This document shows positions 51,124-59,911 of a stretch of 64,000 nt of DNA, one piece after another. The translations under genes and the position numbers were made by a program. The stretch is from Acidobacteriaceae bacterium. GTDB taxonomy: Bacteria > Acidobacteriota > Terriglobia > Bryobacterales > Bryobacteraceae. The notes beneath the pieces were generated by a model. That model was not told where the DNA came from. It worked only from the letters and a program-made list of their open reading frames with translations, and searched no databases. Location: contig JADCJL010000190.1 of assembly GCA_020247055.1 (NCBI GenBank), positions 1 to 64,000 of the forward strand. Reading direction: 5' to 3'. The stretch's first letter is position 1, and every line of letters starts with the position of its first letter.

Positions 51124-52113
51124 TTAGTGGCGCTGCGCGTAGCCGGTTTCAAACAGCCCTTGCCAGGTGCCGATGCCGTAGGCGAGATGAATCGAGGCCG
51201 CAACGGGCAGAAACAGCAGGCACGCCGCGCCATACTGCGGGACCTTGGCGACCATGGCGACGAGGCCGGCGGCCACATACGCCGCCACGCCGAGGAGTGC
51301 GGGCAGCCGCAGCGCGGGAACAAAGATGGCGCCCAGAAACCCGAGCAGCAGAAAGGCCGTCCAGGCCGCGGGCGCCAACTGCCGCCAACTGCCGATCTGT
51401 CCGTTCCGGCGAAACACGTTGAGTTTGTAGCGGCCATAGCGCCAGTACTGCTCAAGCGCCTTGGTCCAGGTGGGTCGCGCGTTGTAGTCGAGTTGAATGG
51501 CGGGATCAAAGTAGAGCGTTTCGCCGCGGGAGACGAGGCGCAGGTTGAACTCATCATCCTGATTCGTCAGGAAGCTTTCATCAAACAGGCCATGCCGGGC
51601 AAAGACCTCGCGCCGGTAGCAGCCGAAGACGACGGTGTCGACCGGGCCGGGCGGTCCGCCCACCCGGAAGCGCACGTTGCCGACACCGAACGGAGAGCTC
51701 AGTGCGGCGGCAATCGCGTTGCCGATGAAGGTGTGGCTGACCGTGCGGAGGAGTCCGCCGGCGGCGGCCGCCTCCGGGTGGGCCGCCAGGACGGCGAGGT
51801 TGGCCTGCACCCAGTTGGGCGCGGGTACGGAGTGAGCCCCGAAGATCGCAATGAATTGGCCGCGGGCCGCGCGGATGCCCGCGTTGAACGCCATGGGGGT
51901 GCGGCGCGCGGGGTTGTGCAGCAGGCGGACGCGACTATCTTCGGTGGTGGCGATCCGTTCGACGAGCGCGGCCGAGCCGTCTTCGGAATCGCCGTCCACC
52001 ACCAGCAGTTCGATCTCGCGGACGCTGCCCCGCAGGAAGCCGCGCAGGCAGTTTTCGATATAGCTTGCCTCGTTGCGGCAGGCAATCACGATGGAAACAA
52101 TCGGAGAGGACAT
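51124..52113 (-). CDS. glycosyltransferase family 2 with C-terminal membrane helices
   Basis: A 329-residue protein starting at the ATG 52113 with Shine-Dalgarno GGAGGTG. The GT-A domain has VSIVIACRNEASYIENCL (core VIACRNE), VVDGDSEDG and NQDDEFNLRL for donor and acceptor binding. Three or four hydrophobic segments follow at about 245-320. The layout resembles ExoA-type succinoglycan glucosyltransferases. It would add a sugar to the lipid-linked repeat on the cytoplasmic side. Confidence 0.9.
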   Translation of the reverse strand: MSSPIVSIVIACRNEASYIENCLRGFLRGSVREIELLVVDGDSEDGSAALVERIATTEDSRVRLLHNPARRTPMAFNAGIRAARGQFIAIFGAHSVPAPNWVQANLAVLAAHPEAAAAGGLLRTVSHTFIGNAIAAALSSPFGVGNVRFRVGGPPGPVDTVVFGCYRREVFARHGLFDESFLTNQDDEFNLRLVSRGETLYFDPAIQLDYNARPTWTKALEQYWRYGRYKLNVFRRNGQIGSWRQLAPAAWTAFLLLGFLGAIFVPALRLPALLGVAAYVAAGLVAMVAKVPQYGAACLLFLPVAASIHLAYGIGTWQGLFETGYAQRH

Positions 52114-52124
52114 GCACACCTCCA

Positions 52125-53528
52125 CTAGCGGGATAAGGGCGGCAGCGAGGCTTCGGCCACGCGGCAAAGCACCGCGCGGAACTTTCCGCTCGGTTCGCGG
52201 GGCACCTGCGCCACGGGTTCGAGTTGCACCTGAACGGGCCCGATCAGGCGATGAATCCGGTCGACGATCGTCTGTCGCGCCCGGCGGTCGAACCCGTTCG
52301 CGGCGACGTACTGAATGCGCACGAGATCCAGCGACTCCTGCACGATCTGCGCTTCGGCCACCGGCAAGCCGTAGAAGACGGGGTTCAACCAGAAGACCCG
52401 GCGGCCATCGCGGGCGACGAGCGAATCGTTGGCGCGCCCTTCAATGGCTTCCAGACGCGGCAGGGTGCGCCCGCAGGCACAGGGTTCCGCAGCGGCGCTG
52501 AGGCGCCCGCGGTCGCCGACGGCGTAGCGGATGAGCGGCATGTCCGGATTCAGCAGGCCGGTGCAAACGAGGTCACCGGAGGAGCCGGGCGGGGCCGGCT
52601 CGCCTTCGGCCAGCACCTCGACGATGCCGGCGTCGGGCCACAGGTGCATGGCGCCGTGCTCGCACTCCGATGCGGCCACCACCGCTTCGGCCATGCCGTA
52701 CGTGGCGTGGACAGGGCACCGGAAGGCCTCGCCGATGGCGTCGCGCTGCTGCGGAAACAGCGGCTCGGCGTTGGTGACCACCACGCGGAGCGGCACGCGG
52801 ATGCCCAGCGCCAGAATAGAGCGGGCGAGGAGGTGCAGCGCGGCGCTGTAGCCAACCAGGTACTCGATACGGTGGCGGCGCAGGGCGTGGACGTAGTCGG
52901 GAATGAACTCTTCCTTGAGATGAAAGGTGGAGAGGTAGAGCTGTCCGAGAGCGGCGTTCCAGACCCAGTAGGGCGGCCGGCGCTGCGCGAGCGGGGTGAC
53001 GGTCTGGCCGCCCAGAATTCCCCAGCGGGAGAAGCGCGACACGCCGTACCAGGCTCGCGTCCGCGCTTCAAACAGAGCGTACCAGCCGCGCACGGCCTCG
53101 CGCCGCTGCCAGATGGTCAACGGGGTGCCGGTGGTGCCGCTGGTGCGGTCGGCGAACATCCGCGAGCGGTCGCAATCGTCGGCCACCAGCGCGGGGCCAG
53201 CCTCGCGCACGGCCTGCTTGGACAACACCGGCCAGTTGGCCAGAACCTCGCAGGAAGCGTTGTCGCCACGCAGCCGCCGAGCGCGCCACTGTTGGCGATA
53301 GTAGGGCACCTGCGTGGCGGCGCGGTGCAGTTGCCGGGCCAGTTGTTCGTCCTGCCAGGTCCGCCACTGTTCGGGCGTCCAGTGCTCCCGGGCCAAGGCT
53401 TCGGCCACCAGGCGCGGCGTCTCCGGACCGTAGCGCCAGGAGCGCAGATAGTAGCCCCGCAGCGTGGCCGGCACCGTGCGCAGCGCGGGCGGCAGTTTGG
53501 CGTAGATCTCGTGAAAGATGGGATTCAT
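52125..53528 (-). CDS. PaaK/CapK-like adenylate-forming enzyme
   Basis: A 467-residue protein of the phenylacetate-CoA ligase family. Its AMP/phosphate loop is DRTSGTTGTPL and the second motif is VHATYGMAEAV, with a YAVGDRGRL segment. Members in surface-polysaccharide loci (CapK) are thought to activate an acid for attachment to the polysaccharide. An N-terminal YFRQ-like PYYRQQW segment is kept. The ATG at 53528 overlaps the preceding stop as ATGA; the frame upstream of it is not coding. Confidence 0.87.
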   Translation of the reverse strand: MNPIFHEIYAKLPPALRTVPATLRGYYLRSWRYGPETPRLVAEALAREHWTPEQWRTWQDEQLARQLHRAATQVPYYRQQWRARRLRGDNASCEVLANWPVLSKQAVREAGPALVADDCDRSRMFADRTSGTTGTPLTIWQRREAVRGWYALFEARTRAWYGVSRFSRWGILGGQTVTPLAQRRPPYWVWNAALGQLYLSTFHLKEEFIPDYVHALRRHRIEYLVGYSAALHLLARSILALGIRVPLRVVVTNAEPLFPQQRDAIGEAFRCPVHATYGMAEAVVAASECEHGAMHLWPDAGIVEVLAEGEPAPPGSSGDLVCTGLLNPDMPLIRYAVGDRGRLSAAAEPCACGRTLPRLEAIEGRANDSLVARDGRRVFWLNPVFYGLPVAEAQIVQESLDLVRIQYVAANGFDRRARQTIVDRIHRLIGPVQVQLEPVAQVPREPSGKFRAVLCRVAEASLPPLSR

Positions 53529-54580
53529 AGGGATGGTTTCCGCCGCAGACCGTTCAGAAGCTGCTGCCATTGCGGCAGCACACGGGACCAGCCGCAGGCG
53601 GCGGCGAGGTCGCGGCCGGCGGCCGACAGGCGCGCCGCCAGCGCCGGGTTGCACAGCAGAGCACGAATGGCCGCCGCCATCTCGCCGGCGTGGTCCGGCG
53701 CCGTGAGCAGGCCCGTACGCTCCTGCGTGAGCAGATAGGGAATGCCGCCAACGTTCGTGCTCACCACCGGCAAGCCGCACGCCATGGCTTCGAGCACGCT
53801 GACCGGGGTGTTGTCGACCCGCGCCGTGTTGAGAAAGATATCGCCGCGTTGGAGCAACGCCGGAACCTGAGACTTGGCAACGCCGCCCGGCATGTGCAGA
53901 CGATGGGCCACGCCCAGCCGCGCGGCCAGTTGACGCGTCGCCTCGAAGCTGCCATCTCCCTTGTCCCGGCCGATCATCGTCAACTCGACGCCGGGGAACT
54001 CGGCCGCCAGCAGCGCCAGGACGCGCGGCGCGAGTGTGGGGTTGTAGATCTCATGAAAGGCCCGCAGCCAGACCAGCCGCGGAGACACGCGCGGCCGGAA
54101 GAGATAGGGGTAGGCCGCCAGGTCGATGGCGTTCGGAATCATGACGATATCGCCGCGGTAGGGGAGCATCTGCTCCCGCAGGTAGCCCGAGGGGGCAGTA
54201 ACGCACGCCGCCCTCCGCAGCAGACGGCGCACGCGCCGGGGCCACCGCCGCGCAAAGGACGGCAGGTTACCCCCGTGCAGCGTCAGCACAAAGGGCTTGC
54301 CCGCCCGGGCCAGCACCTCGCAGACGGCCTCGGCCCAGAGAAACGCCGAGCCGCTGTAGAGATCGACGGTGGCCACGCCATACCCGTCCCGCTGGCGCCA
54401 TGCCGTGGCGACCATCTCGCACAGCCGGAGCGGCCGGGAGATCCGCGCCGAGGTGCGCCGCACCTGCCATCCCTCCGCGGCCAGATGATCGGCGAGGTCC
54501 TCGCATACGCATCGCGCGCCGCCGGGCGCCGACAGAAAATTGCCGACGAGCAGCACGGAACCCGCATTCCGATCGGCCAT
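53525..54580 (-). CDS. glycosyltransferase family 4
   Basis: A 351-residue GT-B protein starting at the ATG 54580, one base overlapping the deacetylase stop (TGATG). It has the N-terminal loop NFLSAPGGARCVCEDLADHL (core APGGARCVCEDL), a central THLGGN-like TLHGGNLPSF and the donor motif DNTPVSVLEAMACGLPVVST (core PVSVLEAMACGLPVV). It lies in the middle of the polysaccharide operon. The sugar is unknown. Confidence 0.9.
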   Translation of the reverse strand: MADRNAGSVLLVGNFLSAPGGARCVCEDLADHLAAEGWQVRRTSARISRPLRLCEMVATAWRQRDGYGVATVDLYSGSAFLWAEAVCEVLARAGKPFVLTLHGGNLPSFARRWPRRVRRLLRRAACVTAPSGYLREQMLPYRGDIVMIPNAIDLAAYPYLFRPRVSPRLVWLRAFHEIYNPTLAPRVLALLAAEFPGVELTMIGRDKGDGSFEATRQLAARLGVAHRLHMPGGVAKSQVPALLQRGDIFLNTARVDNTPVSVLEAMACGLPVVSTNVGGIPYLLTQERTGLLTAPDHAGEMAAAIRALLCNPALAARLSAAGRDLAAACGWSRVLPQWQQLLNGLRRKPSL

Positions 54581-55440
54581 CACACCTCCGCCCCGCCACG
54601 GTGCAGTTCGCGCGGCAGCATCACAGTGAGTTCTCCTTGTTCCACCATCTCCCGCACCTCTGCCAATAGGTTCGCCAGACTGGCAAACGACTGCGGGCCC
54701 GCGGTCGATAGCGAGTGCGGGTGCCCGTAAACCACGGCGTACCCCCCATCGCGCGCGCATCGGCGCACCATGTGGCGCGCCGGTTCCGCGAAGCCGCAGC
54801 CGGCGTTCAGGCGCAGGCACGAAACGCCTTCGACCTGCTTCAGTTTGCCTGGCGCATCACAGGGCCGCCGCAGGAACCGTTCGAGCAAACGCTGCGGCAG
54901 CGGGCGGTAAGCCGCCCGGCAGAAGTGATACCCGGTGGCGCGCAAGGCGCGGCACAACTGGGGAAAGTCGAGGTGCCCCGGGCCGGCCTCGGCCCGTTCC
55001 GACCGGCTGAACGAGAGCGCGGCGGGATAATGAAAGGGTTGATTGTAGGGCGGCACAAAGCTCTCCACCGGCGCGGCAATGCAGTCTTCGAGCAGTTCCC
55101 GGCCGCGCCGCAGATTGTCCTGCAGCCGGCCCGGCGACAAGGCCGGCAGCCAGTCGTGATGCAGCGAGTGGCACCCGACTTCATGGCCCGCCTCGTGCAT
55201 GGCGCGAATCTGCCCGGGGTCGTGATAGGGCCGCGAGCCAGCCTTGGCCGCCGCGGCCACCACCGCAAAGCAGGAACGGATCTGATGGTGATCCAGCATG
55301 GCGAGCAGCCGCTCGGTGTTGGTGAACTCCTCCGGGCCCCAGGCCTTTGGCCCCCCTCCGCTGCGGGAGCGGTCCGCGCCCCACTGCGTGTCATAGTCCC
55401 AGAACAGCAGGAGCCGGCCGGGGTGGGCCCGCCCGCTCAC
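54580..55440 (-). CDS. polysaccharide deacetylase (NodB-like)
   Basis: A 286-residue protein without a signal peptide. The metal site is visible as the aspartates of FWDYDTQWG (D15, D17) and the HxxxH of CHSLHH (H91, H95), with the arm VPPYNQPFHYP in place of the usual RxPY. It would remove N-acetyl groups from the polysaccharide or from a lipid-linked intermediate. Its lack of a signal suggests a cytoplasmic step. The start overlaps the previous stop by 4 nt. Confidence 0.87.
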   Translation of the reverse strand: MSGRAHPGRLLLFWDYDTQWGADRSRSGGGPKAWGPEEFTNTERLLAMLDHHQIRSCFAVVAAAAKAGSRPYHDPGQIRAMHEAGHEVGCHSLHHDWLPALSPGRLQDNLRRGRELLEDCIAAPVESFVPPYNQPFHYPAALSFSRSERAEAGPGHLDFPQLCRALRATGYHFCRAAYRPLPQRLLERFLRRPCDAPGKLKQVEGVSCLRLNAGCGFAEPARHMVRRCARDGGYAVVYGHPHSLSTAGPQSFASLANLLAEVREMVEQGELTVMLPRELHRGGAEV

Positions 55441-56282
55441 GCCCCGCTCCGGCGCGCCACCAGGAGCCAGGCCGACGATGGCTCGTCAACCCGCGGCCCG
55501 ACCAGACCCACGGACCCGAGCGCCCGCACCGCCGGGTAGGCCAGCGCGCGCAGCAGCGGGGTGCGGTCCGTGGCAATCGCGAGCTGTTTGGCCATGGTCG
55601 CCGCGCGGCCGATGACGGGAAACAGACCGTAAGCCCCCGGCAGGGCGGTCTCGAGACCATGTCCACGGCACAGCTCCAGCAGTTGGAGCCGCGCGAATCC
55701 CCAATCGTTGGTGAGCGGCGGCAGCCAGTCCATCGTGGGGATGGCTTCCGGCTCCCGCGGACCGTAGAGCAAGAGCGTGCCGCCGGGCGCCAGCCAGTCG
55801 GCAAAACGGCTGAACAGCTGCTGGCTCTTTCCGGCCCGGGCCAAGTAGTGCGCCGAAGCGATCGACAGGAGCACGTCGACGCGCTCGGGCGGGACATAGT
55901 CGAGGAAATCGGCCGCTTCAAAGCTCACGTTGTCAAAGCCCAGCCGGCGGGCGCGAACCTGCGCTTCGGCAATGGAGTGCTGATCCTGATCAATGCCGGT
56001 TACCTTCCATTGGGGGCGCCGCGCCGCCAGTTCGAGCGCCCACCGGCCCGTCCCGCATCCGGCGTCCAGCAGACGCAACCCGCGCCGGGGTAGTCCGCCG
56101 AGCAGGGGCCGCAGCAGCGTCCACTTCTGCCGGGTATGAATATCGAAGAAGCCAAACGACGCCTGCAGCCACCCCGGCGGGCCGGGGTGCAGGGCGGCCT
56201 CCGTCTGCCCGAGGACACGGGGCAGGTCGGTGTGGCTCGCAGCATCCAGCCGAAAGGGAACCGCCTTGAGTTTGGAGATCAT
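55437..56282 (-). CDS. class I SAM-dependent methyltransferase
   Basis: A 281-residue protein with SAM motif I LLDAGCGTGRWALEL, motif II VTGIDQDQHSIAEA and motif III LAPGGTLLLYGPREP. The long C-terminal part (about 190-281) is specific. Position within the polysaccharide operon suggests methylation of a sugar or a terminal cap. ATGA overlaps on both sides (55437-55440, 56279-56282) show tight coupling. Confidence 0.87.
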   Translation of the reverse strand: MISKLKAVPFRLDAASHTDLPRVLGQTEAALHPGPPGWLQASFGFFDIHTRQKWTLLRPLLGGLPRRGLRLLDAGCGTGRWALELAARRPQWKVTGIDQDQHSIAEAQVRARRLGFDNVSFEAADFLDYVPPERVDVLLSIASAHYLARAGKSQQLFSRFADWLAPGGTLLLYGPREPEAIPTMDWLPPLTNDWGFARLQLLELCRGHGLETALPGAYGLFPVIGRAATMAKQLAIATDRTPLLRALAYPAVRALGSVGLVGPRVDEPSSAWLLVARRSGA

Positions 56283-57664
56283 GCCGCCTCCTTAAGAAAG
56301 AACTTGCGGCCCGCGATCCGGGCCTTCCACTGCAGGGCGCCAAAGCCCAACAGCAGCGCGGGAGCGACCAGCCGCATCCCGTTCACCGCCATGTAGACCA
56401 GGCTCCACGTCACCATCACCGCCACGAACGCCCGGTGCCCGCCCGCCTCCGCCCGGCGCAGCATCCACAGGCCCATGGCCAACAGCAGCCCCATCGCCAC
56501 CAGGCCAAACAGGCCATGGTCCGATAACAGCCGGCTGAACTCGGTATGCGCAATGCTGCTCGAATGAGTCCGCGCCGCACGCTCGGACTTGGCCACCCCG
56601 GGCCCACTGCCGCCCACCGGATTCTCGAGCCAAATGGCCAAGTCCGCAAGCACCAGATCATCGCGGTGGCTGAGATTCCGGCTCTCAAACCGCCGGCTCA
56701 ACGCCCCGCCCGTGAACGAATCGAGCGCCGGCGAAATCACCCCGGCCACCAGACCGTAGCCGGCCGCCGCGCACAGCGCCACCCGCAGCACCAGTTTCGG
56801 GTCCCGCCGCAGGAACAACACCCCCACCATCCCCGCCAGCAGCGTCAAGATCAGCCCGCTGCGCGAAAATGTCATGGCGCTCTGCACCCCGCAAAGGACC
56901 ACCAGCGACAACAGAAACAGCCGTCCGCCCAACGCCAATTCCGGCACCAAGGCGAGAAACAGGACGCCAAACAGCACGCCCAGCCCGAGGCTTGATGCCA
57001 CCTGATTGGGCCCGAAGCCACCGCTGCTTGCAAAGTTGGAGTTCGTGCCGAAGACAATCGGACCCGACAGGTAGGTGGCCGTGACCGTGATCGTCACCAC
57101 GCTCACGAGCGGCGCCACATAGGCCAGCAGCACCTGCGCGCACTCCGGCCGCGAAAGCCGGCAGTTGGCGAAAAACCAGACGCTCACGGCCAGCGCCAGC
57201 GGTCCGGAGAGGTTGAAGCTAATCTGCCGGCGGGCCTCTTCCGCTTCGAGCGACAGCAGCGTCAGTAGACACGAAGGGAGCAGCACGACGAAGTAAGCCA
57301 GCGGCAGCGGCGGTACCCGCCACGCCGGGCTCCGCACGATCGCGGCGGCAAAGATCAGGACCAGCGCATATTTGCCGTACTCCCAGAAAAGGCTCGCGCC
57401 CGTCATCCGCCACAACACCTCGGCGCCGGCGATGTAGGCCGCCGCCTGGGCGGCGCGGTCCACCCGCCCTCTCACGGCGGAGTAGAGTCCAAACAGCAGC
57501 GCCGCCAGCCCGTGCAGGACGCCGGCTGCCGGCTGCGCCTGCAGCAGCAGCGCCAAGGGAACGTGCAGCCCGCAGGCGGCGATCCAAAAGCGCAGGCGGA
57601 TCGCCTGGCCTTCCTCGGTGCCCGCCAGTTCCGGAACCTGAATCCAAACAGGGCCTGTGCTCAT
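56279..57664 (-). CDS. O-antigen ligase / Wzy-type polymerase
   Basis: A 461-residue integral membrane protein with about 12 helices. The large periplasmic loop of the Wzy_C family is marked by RNLSHRDDLVLADLAIWLENPVGGSGPG (core WLENPVGGSGPG) and a histidine in SSIAHTEFSRLLSDHGL (core AHTEFSRLL). Proteins of this family either polymerise undecaprenyl-linked repeats (Wzy) or ligate O-antigen to lipid A core (WaaL); sequence alone does not decide. In this operon with a Wzt-type exporter, a ligase or polymerase are both possible. Confidence 0.85.
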   Translation of the reverse strand: MSTGPVWIQVPELAGTEEGQAIRLRFWIAACGLHVPLALLLQAQPAAGVLHGLAALLFGLYSAVRGRVDRAAQAAAYIAGAEVLWRMTGASLFWEYGKYALVLIFAAAIVRSPAWRVPPLPLAYFVVLLPSCLLTLLSLEAEEARRQISFNLSGPLALAVSVWFFANCRLSRPECAQVLLAYVAPLVSVVTITVTATYLSGPIVFGTNSNFASSGGFGPNQVASSLGLGVLFGVLFLALVPELALGGRLFLLSLVVLCGVQSAMTFSRSGLILTLLAGMVGVLFLRRDPKLVLRVALCAAAGYGLVAGVISPALDSFTGGALSRRFESRNLSHRDDLVLADLAIWLENPVGGSGPGVAKSERAARTHSSSIAHTEFSRLLSDHGLFGLVAMGLLLAMGLWMLRRAEAGGHRAFVAVMVTWSLVYMAVNGMRLVAPALLLGFGALQWKARIAGRKFFLKEAA

Positions 57665-58758
57665 TTCAACGCCATCCCGTAAAGGTTGCCCAGCGCCCGC
57701 GGCAGACTCGCGCAGGAGTACTGCCGCACCGCCCGGTCGCGCCCCCGTCCACCCATCCGCCGCCGCAAACCCTCATCCTGAACCAGCGCTTCGAGCGCGA
57801 CGGCCAGGCCCACCTCATCGTCCGGCGACGCCAGCAGGCCCGTAACTCCGTGGTCCACCAGTTCGGCGACCCCGCCCGTCCGCGTTCCCACCACGGGCAA
57901 ACCGCTCGCCATTGCCTCCAAAACCACATTGGGGCTGCCCTCGGAGTCTGACGTCAGCAGAAGCAGATCGGCGCCCCGATAGAGCGCCGCCATATCGGTC
58001 TGCGCACCCGCGAAGCAAACCGTACTCCGCAGCCCGCACCCCTCGCTCTGCTGCTCAAGCACCGCCCGCAGCGGCCCGTCGCCCGCCACCGTAACGCGGA
58101 TCCTCCCGCGCACCGCCGGCGGCAGCGCCGCGACCACGCGCAGCAGCCGGTCGAAACGCTTCTCCGCACTCAAGCGCCCCACGGCCAGGAGACGGATAAG
58201 CCCGGCATGGTCCACGGCCCGGTCTACGGGCGAGAACTGATGGGTATCAACTACGTTCGGCAGGTGGAACAGGCGGTTCGGGCGCACGCCGAAAGCAATC
58301 GCGCTTTCGAGTGCGGCGCGGGAGTTGACGGCAATCGAACGCAGGTGCCGCAGGCTCCACAGCCGCAACGGGGCGAAGCGTCCGGATACGGTCTGCCGCG
58401 TGTCCGAACGGATGGCGCCCACTTCGCGCAACCCCGCCGCGCGGGACGCCGCGGCGACATAGACGTTGGTGAAACAGTGGCAGCTCTGCAGAATCTGGGG
58501 ACGCAGGCGGCCGAGTTCGGCGATGACGCGCCGCAGGCGCAGGAGCGGCAAAGCGGATTCCCCCACCCAGATCACTGGAATGCCCAGCTCCCGAATCGGG
58601 CCCTCCCAATACTCTCCCCGCGTCAGCGACAGTACCGTAAGCTCCGTCCCCTGCGGCCTCAGTGCCGTCAGCATATGCATCAGCTGCCGCTCCGCGCCGC
58701 CCTGCCCCAGTGTGCCGGCCAGGAACGCCACGCGCAGACCAGCGAGGTTAGCGGGCAT
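57661..58758 (-). CDS. glycosyltransferase family 4
   Basis: A 365-residue GT-B protein starting at the ATG 58758, which overlaps the previous stop by 11 nt. It has LAGTLGQGGAERQLMHML (core GTLGQGGAERQL), the donor loop LLAVGRLSAEKRFDRLL (core VGRLSAEKRFD) and SEGSPNVVLEAMASGLPVVG (core SPNVVLEAMASGLP). It has the complete E-x7-E motif of retaining GT4 enzymes. Sugar specificity is unknown. Confidence 0.92.
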   Translation of the reverse strand: MPANLAGLRVAFLAGTLGQGGAERQLMHMLTALRPQGTELTVLSLTRGEYWEGPIRELGIPVIWVGESALPLLRLRRVIAELGRLRPQILQSCHCFTNVYVAAASRAAGLREVGAIRSDTRQTVSGRFAPLRLWSLRHLRSIAVNSRAALESAIAFGVRPNRLFHLPNVVDTHQFSPVDRAVDHAGLIRLLAVGRLSAEKRFDRLLRVVAALPPAVRGRIRVTVAGDGPLRAVLEQQSEGCGLRSTVCFAGAQTDMAALYRGADLLLLTSDSEGSPNVVLEAMASGLPVVGTRTGGVAELVDHGVTGLLASPDDEVGLAVALEALVQDEGLRRRMGGRGRDRAVRQYSCASLPRALGNLYGMALK

Positions 58759-59911
58759 CGTACGACCCTCCCCACGCCGCCCCGAGCAGTTCGCCCACGG
58801 AGGCCTGCCACGCTTCGAGCGAAAAGCCAGCCGCCGCCCGGGTGGCCGCCGCCGCCATCCGCGCATAGACGGCTTCCTCGGCAACGCACTGCGCAATCGC
58901 CGCGGCCAGCGGCGCCGGTGAGGGATCCGGCAGGACGAAGCCTGAGACGCCATCGGCTACCAGTAGCGGCAGCACCGAAACCGGGGTCGTGATCACCGGC
59001 AGCCCGCACGCCAGCGCCTCGACAACGGCCTTCGGGAAGCCTTCGGTGGCCGTGGGATAGCAGAACAGCGTCGCCTGCCGCAGCAGCGGCAGCACCGCGC
59101 TCTGCGGTACCTGCCCGTGAAAGCGTACGCGGTCGGCCACCCCTAACTCCTTTGCCGTCTGCCGCAGAAGTGGCAGCGACGATCCGTCGCCGATAATGTC
59201 GAGGCTGACCGCGGGAAAGCGCGGGATCAACAGCGGCAATGTTTGAATCACCAGCTCCGTGCGTTTGTAGGGCTCCTGGCGGCAGGCGTTGATGAGCCGG
59301 AGGGGAACAGTGCGGGGGGGGCCCGTGGGAGCGCAGCGCTGCAGATCGCTCCGCCAGAGCGAAGTGGAGAAGATCCAGCGGACATTTGGATGGCGGGGCG
59401 ATGGCGCCCGCCCATCACCACCCGTGGCCAGCATCACGTTCCGGCCGCCCGCGGCCCGCTCCATCAGCCATCGCGTCAGGGATTGAAAGGGAGACTTCAT
59501 ATCGTGCCAATCGCCGCAGTAACGCGCCAGCAGGGGCTTTCGGCGCACGAGACCCACGAGCAGGCCCACCAAGCCGATGTCGCCGGGGATCAGGGCATAG
59601 ATGGCATCGGCCTCCCCCGCCTCCCGCCACAGCATCGCGGCGTTCCGGCCAAGCCACTCGATCATGCTCCACTTCCGCCGCCATCCTCTCCCCGCCGGCG
59701 CCGTTAACGGGACCACATGCAATCCCCGGCCCTGCACCGGACTGCCTTGCTTGCCGGGAGGCCTGGCGCCCACAGGCACCGCCACGCGCGTACCCGTGAA
59801 CAGCCCGGCCACGGCCTCGATCTGGGCCGGGAATCCGCCGTCGGTGCTGTAGCCGGACGGCGAGTCCGCCGAGGCCCAGCATAGCTTGTGCGAGATCACG
59901 AGAAGTTGCAT
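58748..59911 (-). CDS. glycosyltransferase family 4
   Basis: A 387-residue GT-B protein from the ATG 59911. The N-terminus LLVISHKLCWASADSPSGY is followed by a typical first Rossmann domain. The donor domain has LINACRQEPYKRTELVI, VSLDIIGDGSSLPLLR (core DIIGDGSSL) and TEGFPKAVVEALACGLPVIT (core GFPKAVVEALACGLP). Its start overlaps the preceding stop by 16 nt. Confidence 0.9.
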   Translation of the reverse strand: MQLLVISHKLCWASADSPSGYSTDGGFPAQIEAVAGLFTGTRVAVPVGARPPGKQGSPVQGRGLHVVPLTAPAGRGWRRKWSMIEWLGRNAAMLWREAGEADAIYALIPGDIGLVGLLVGLVRRKPLLARYCGDWHDMKSPFQSLTRWLMERAAGGRNVMLATGGDGRAPSPRHPNVRWIFSTSLWRSDLQRCAPTGPPRTVPLRLINACRQEPYKRTELVIQTLPLLIPRFPAVSLDIIGDGSSLPLLRQTAKELGVADRVRFHGQVPQSAVLPLLRQATLFCYPTATEGFPKAVVEALACGLPVITTPVSVLPLLVADGVSGFVLPDPSPAPLAAAIAQCVAEEAVYARMAAAATRAAAGFSLEAWQASVGELLGAAWGGSYDAR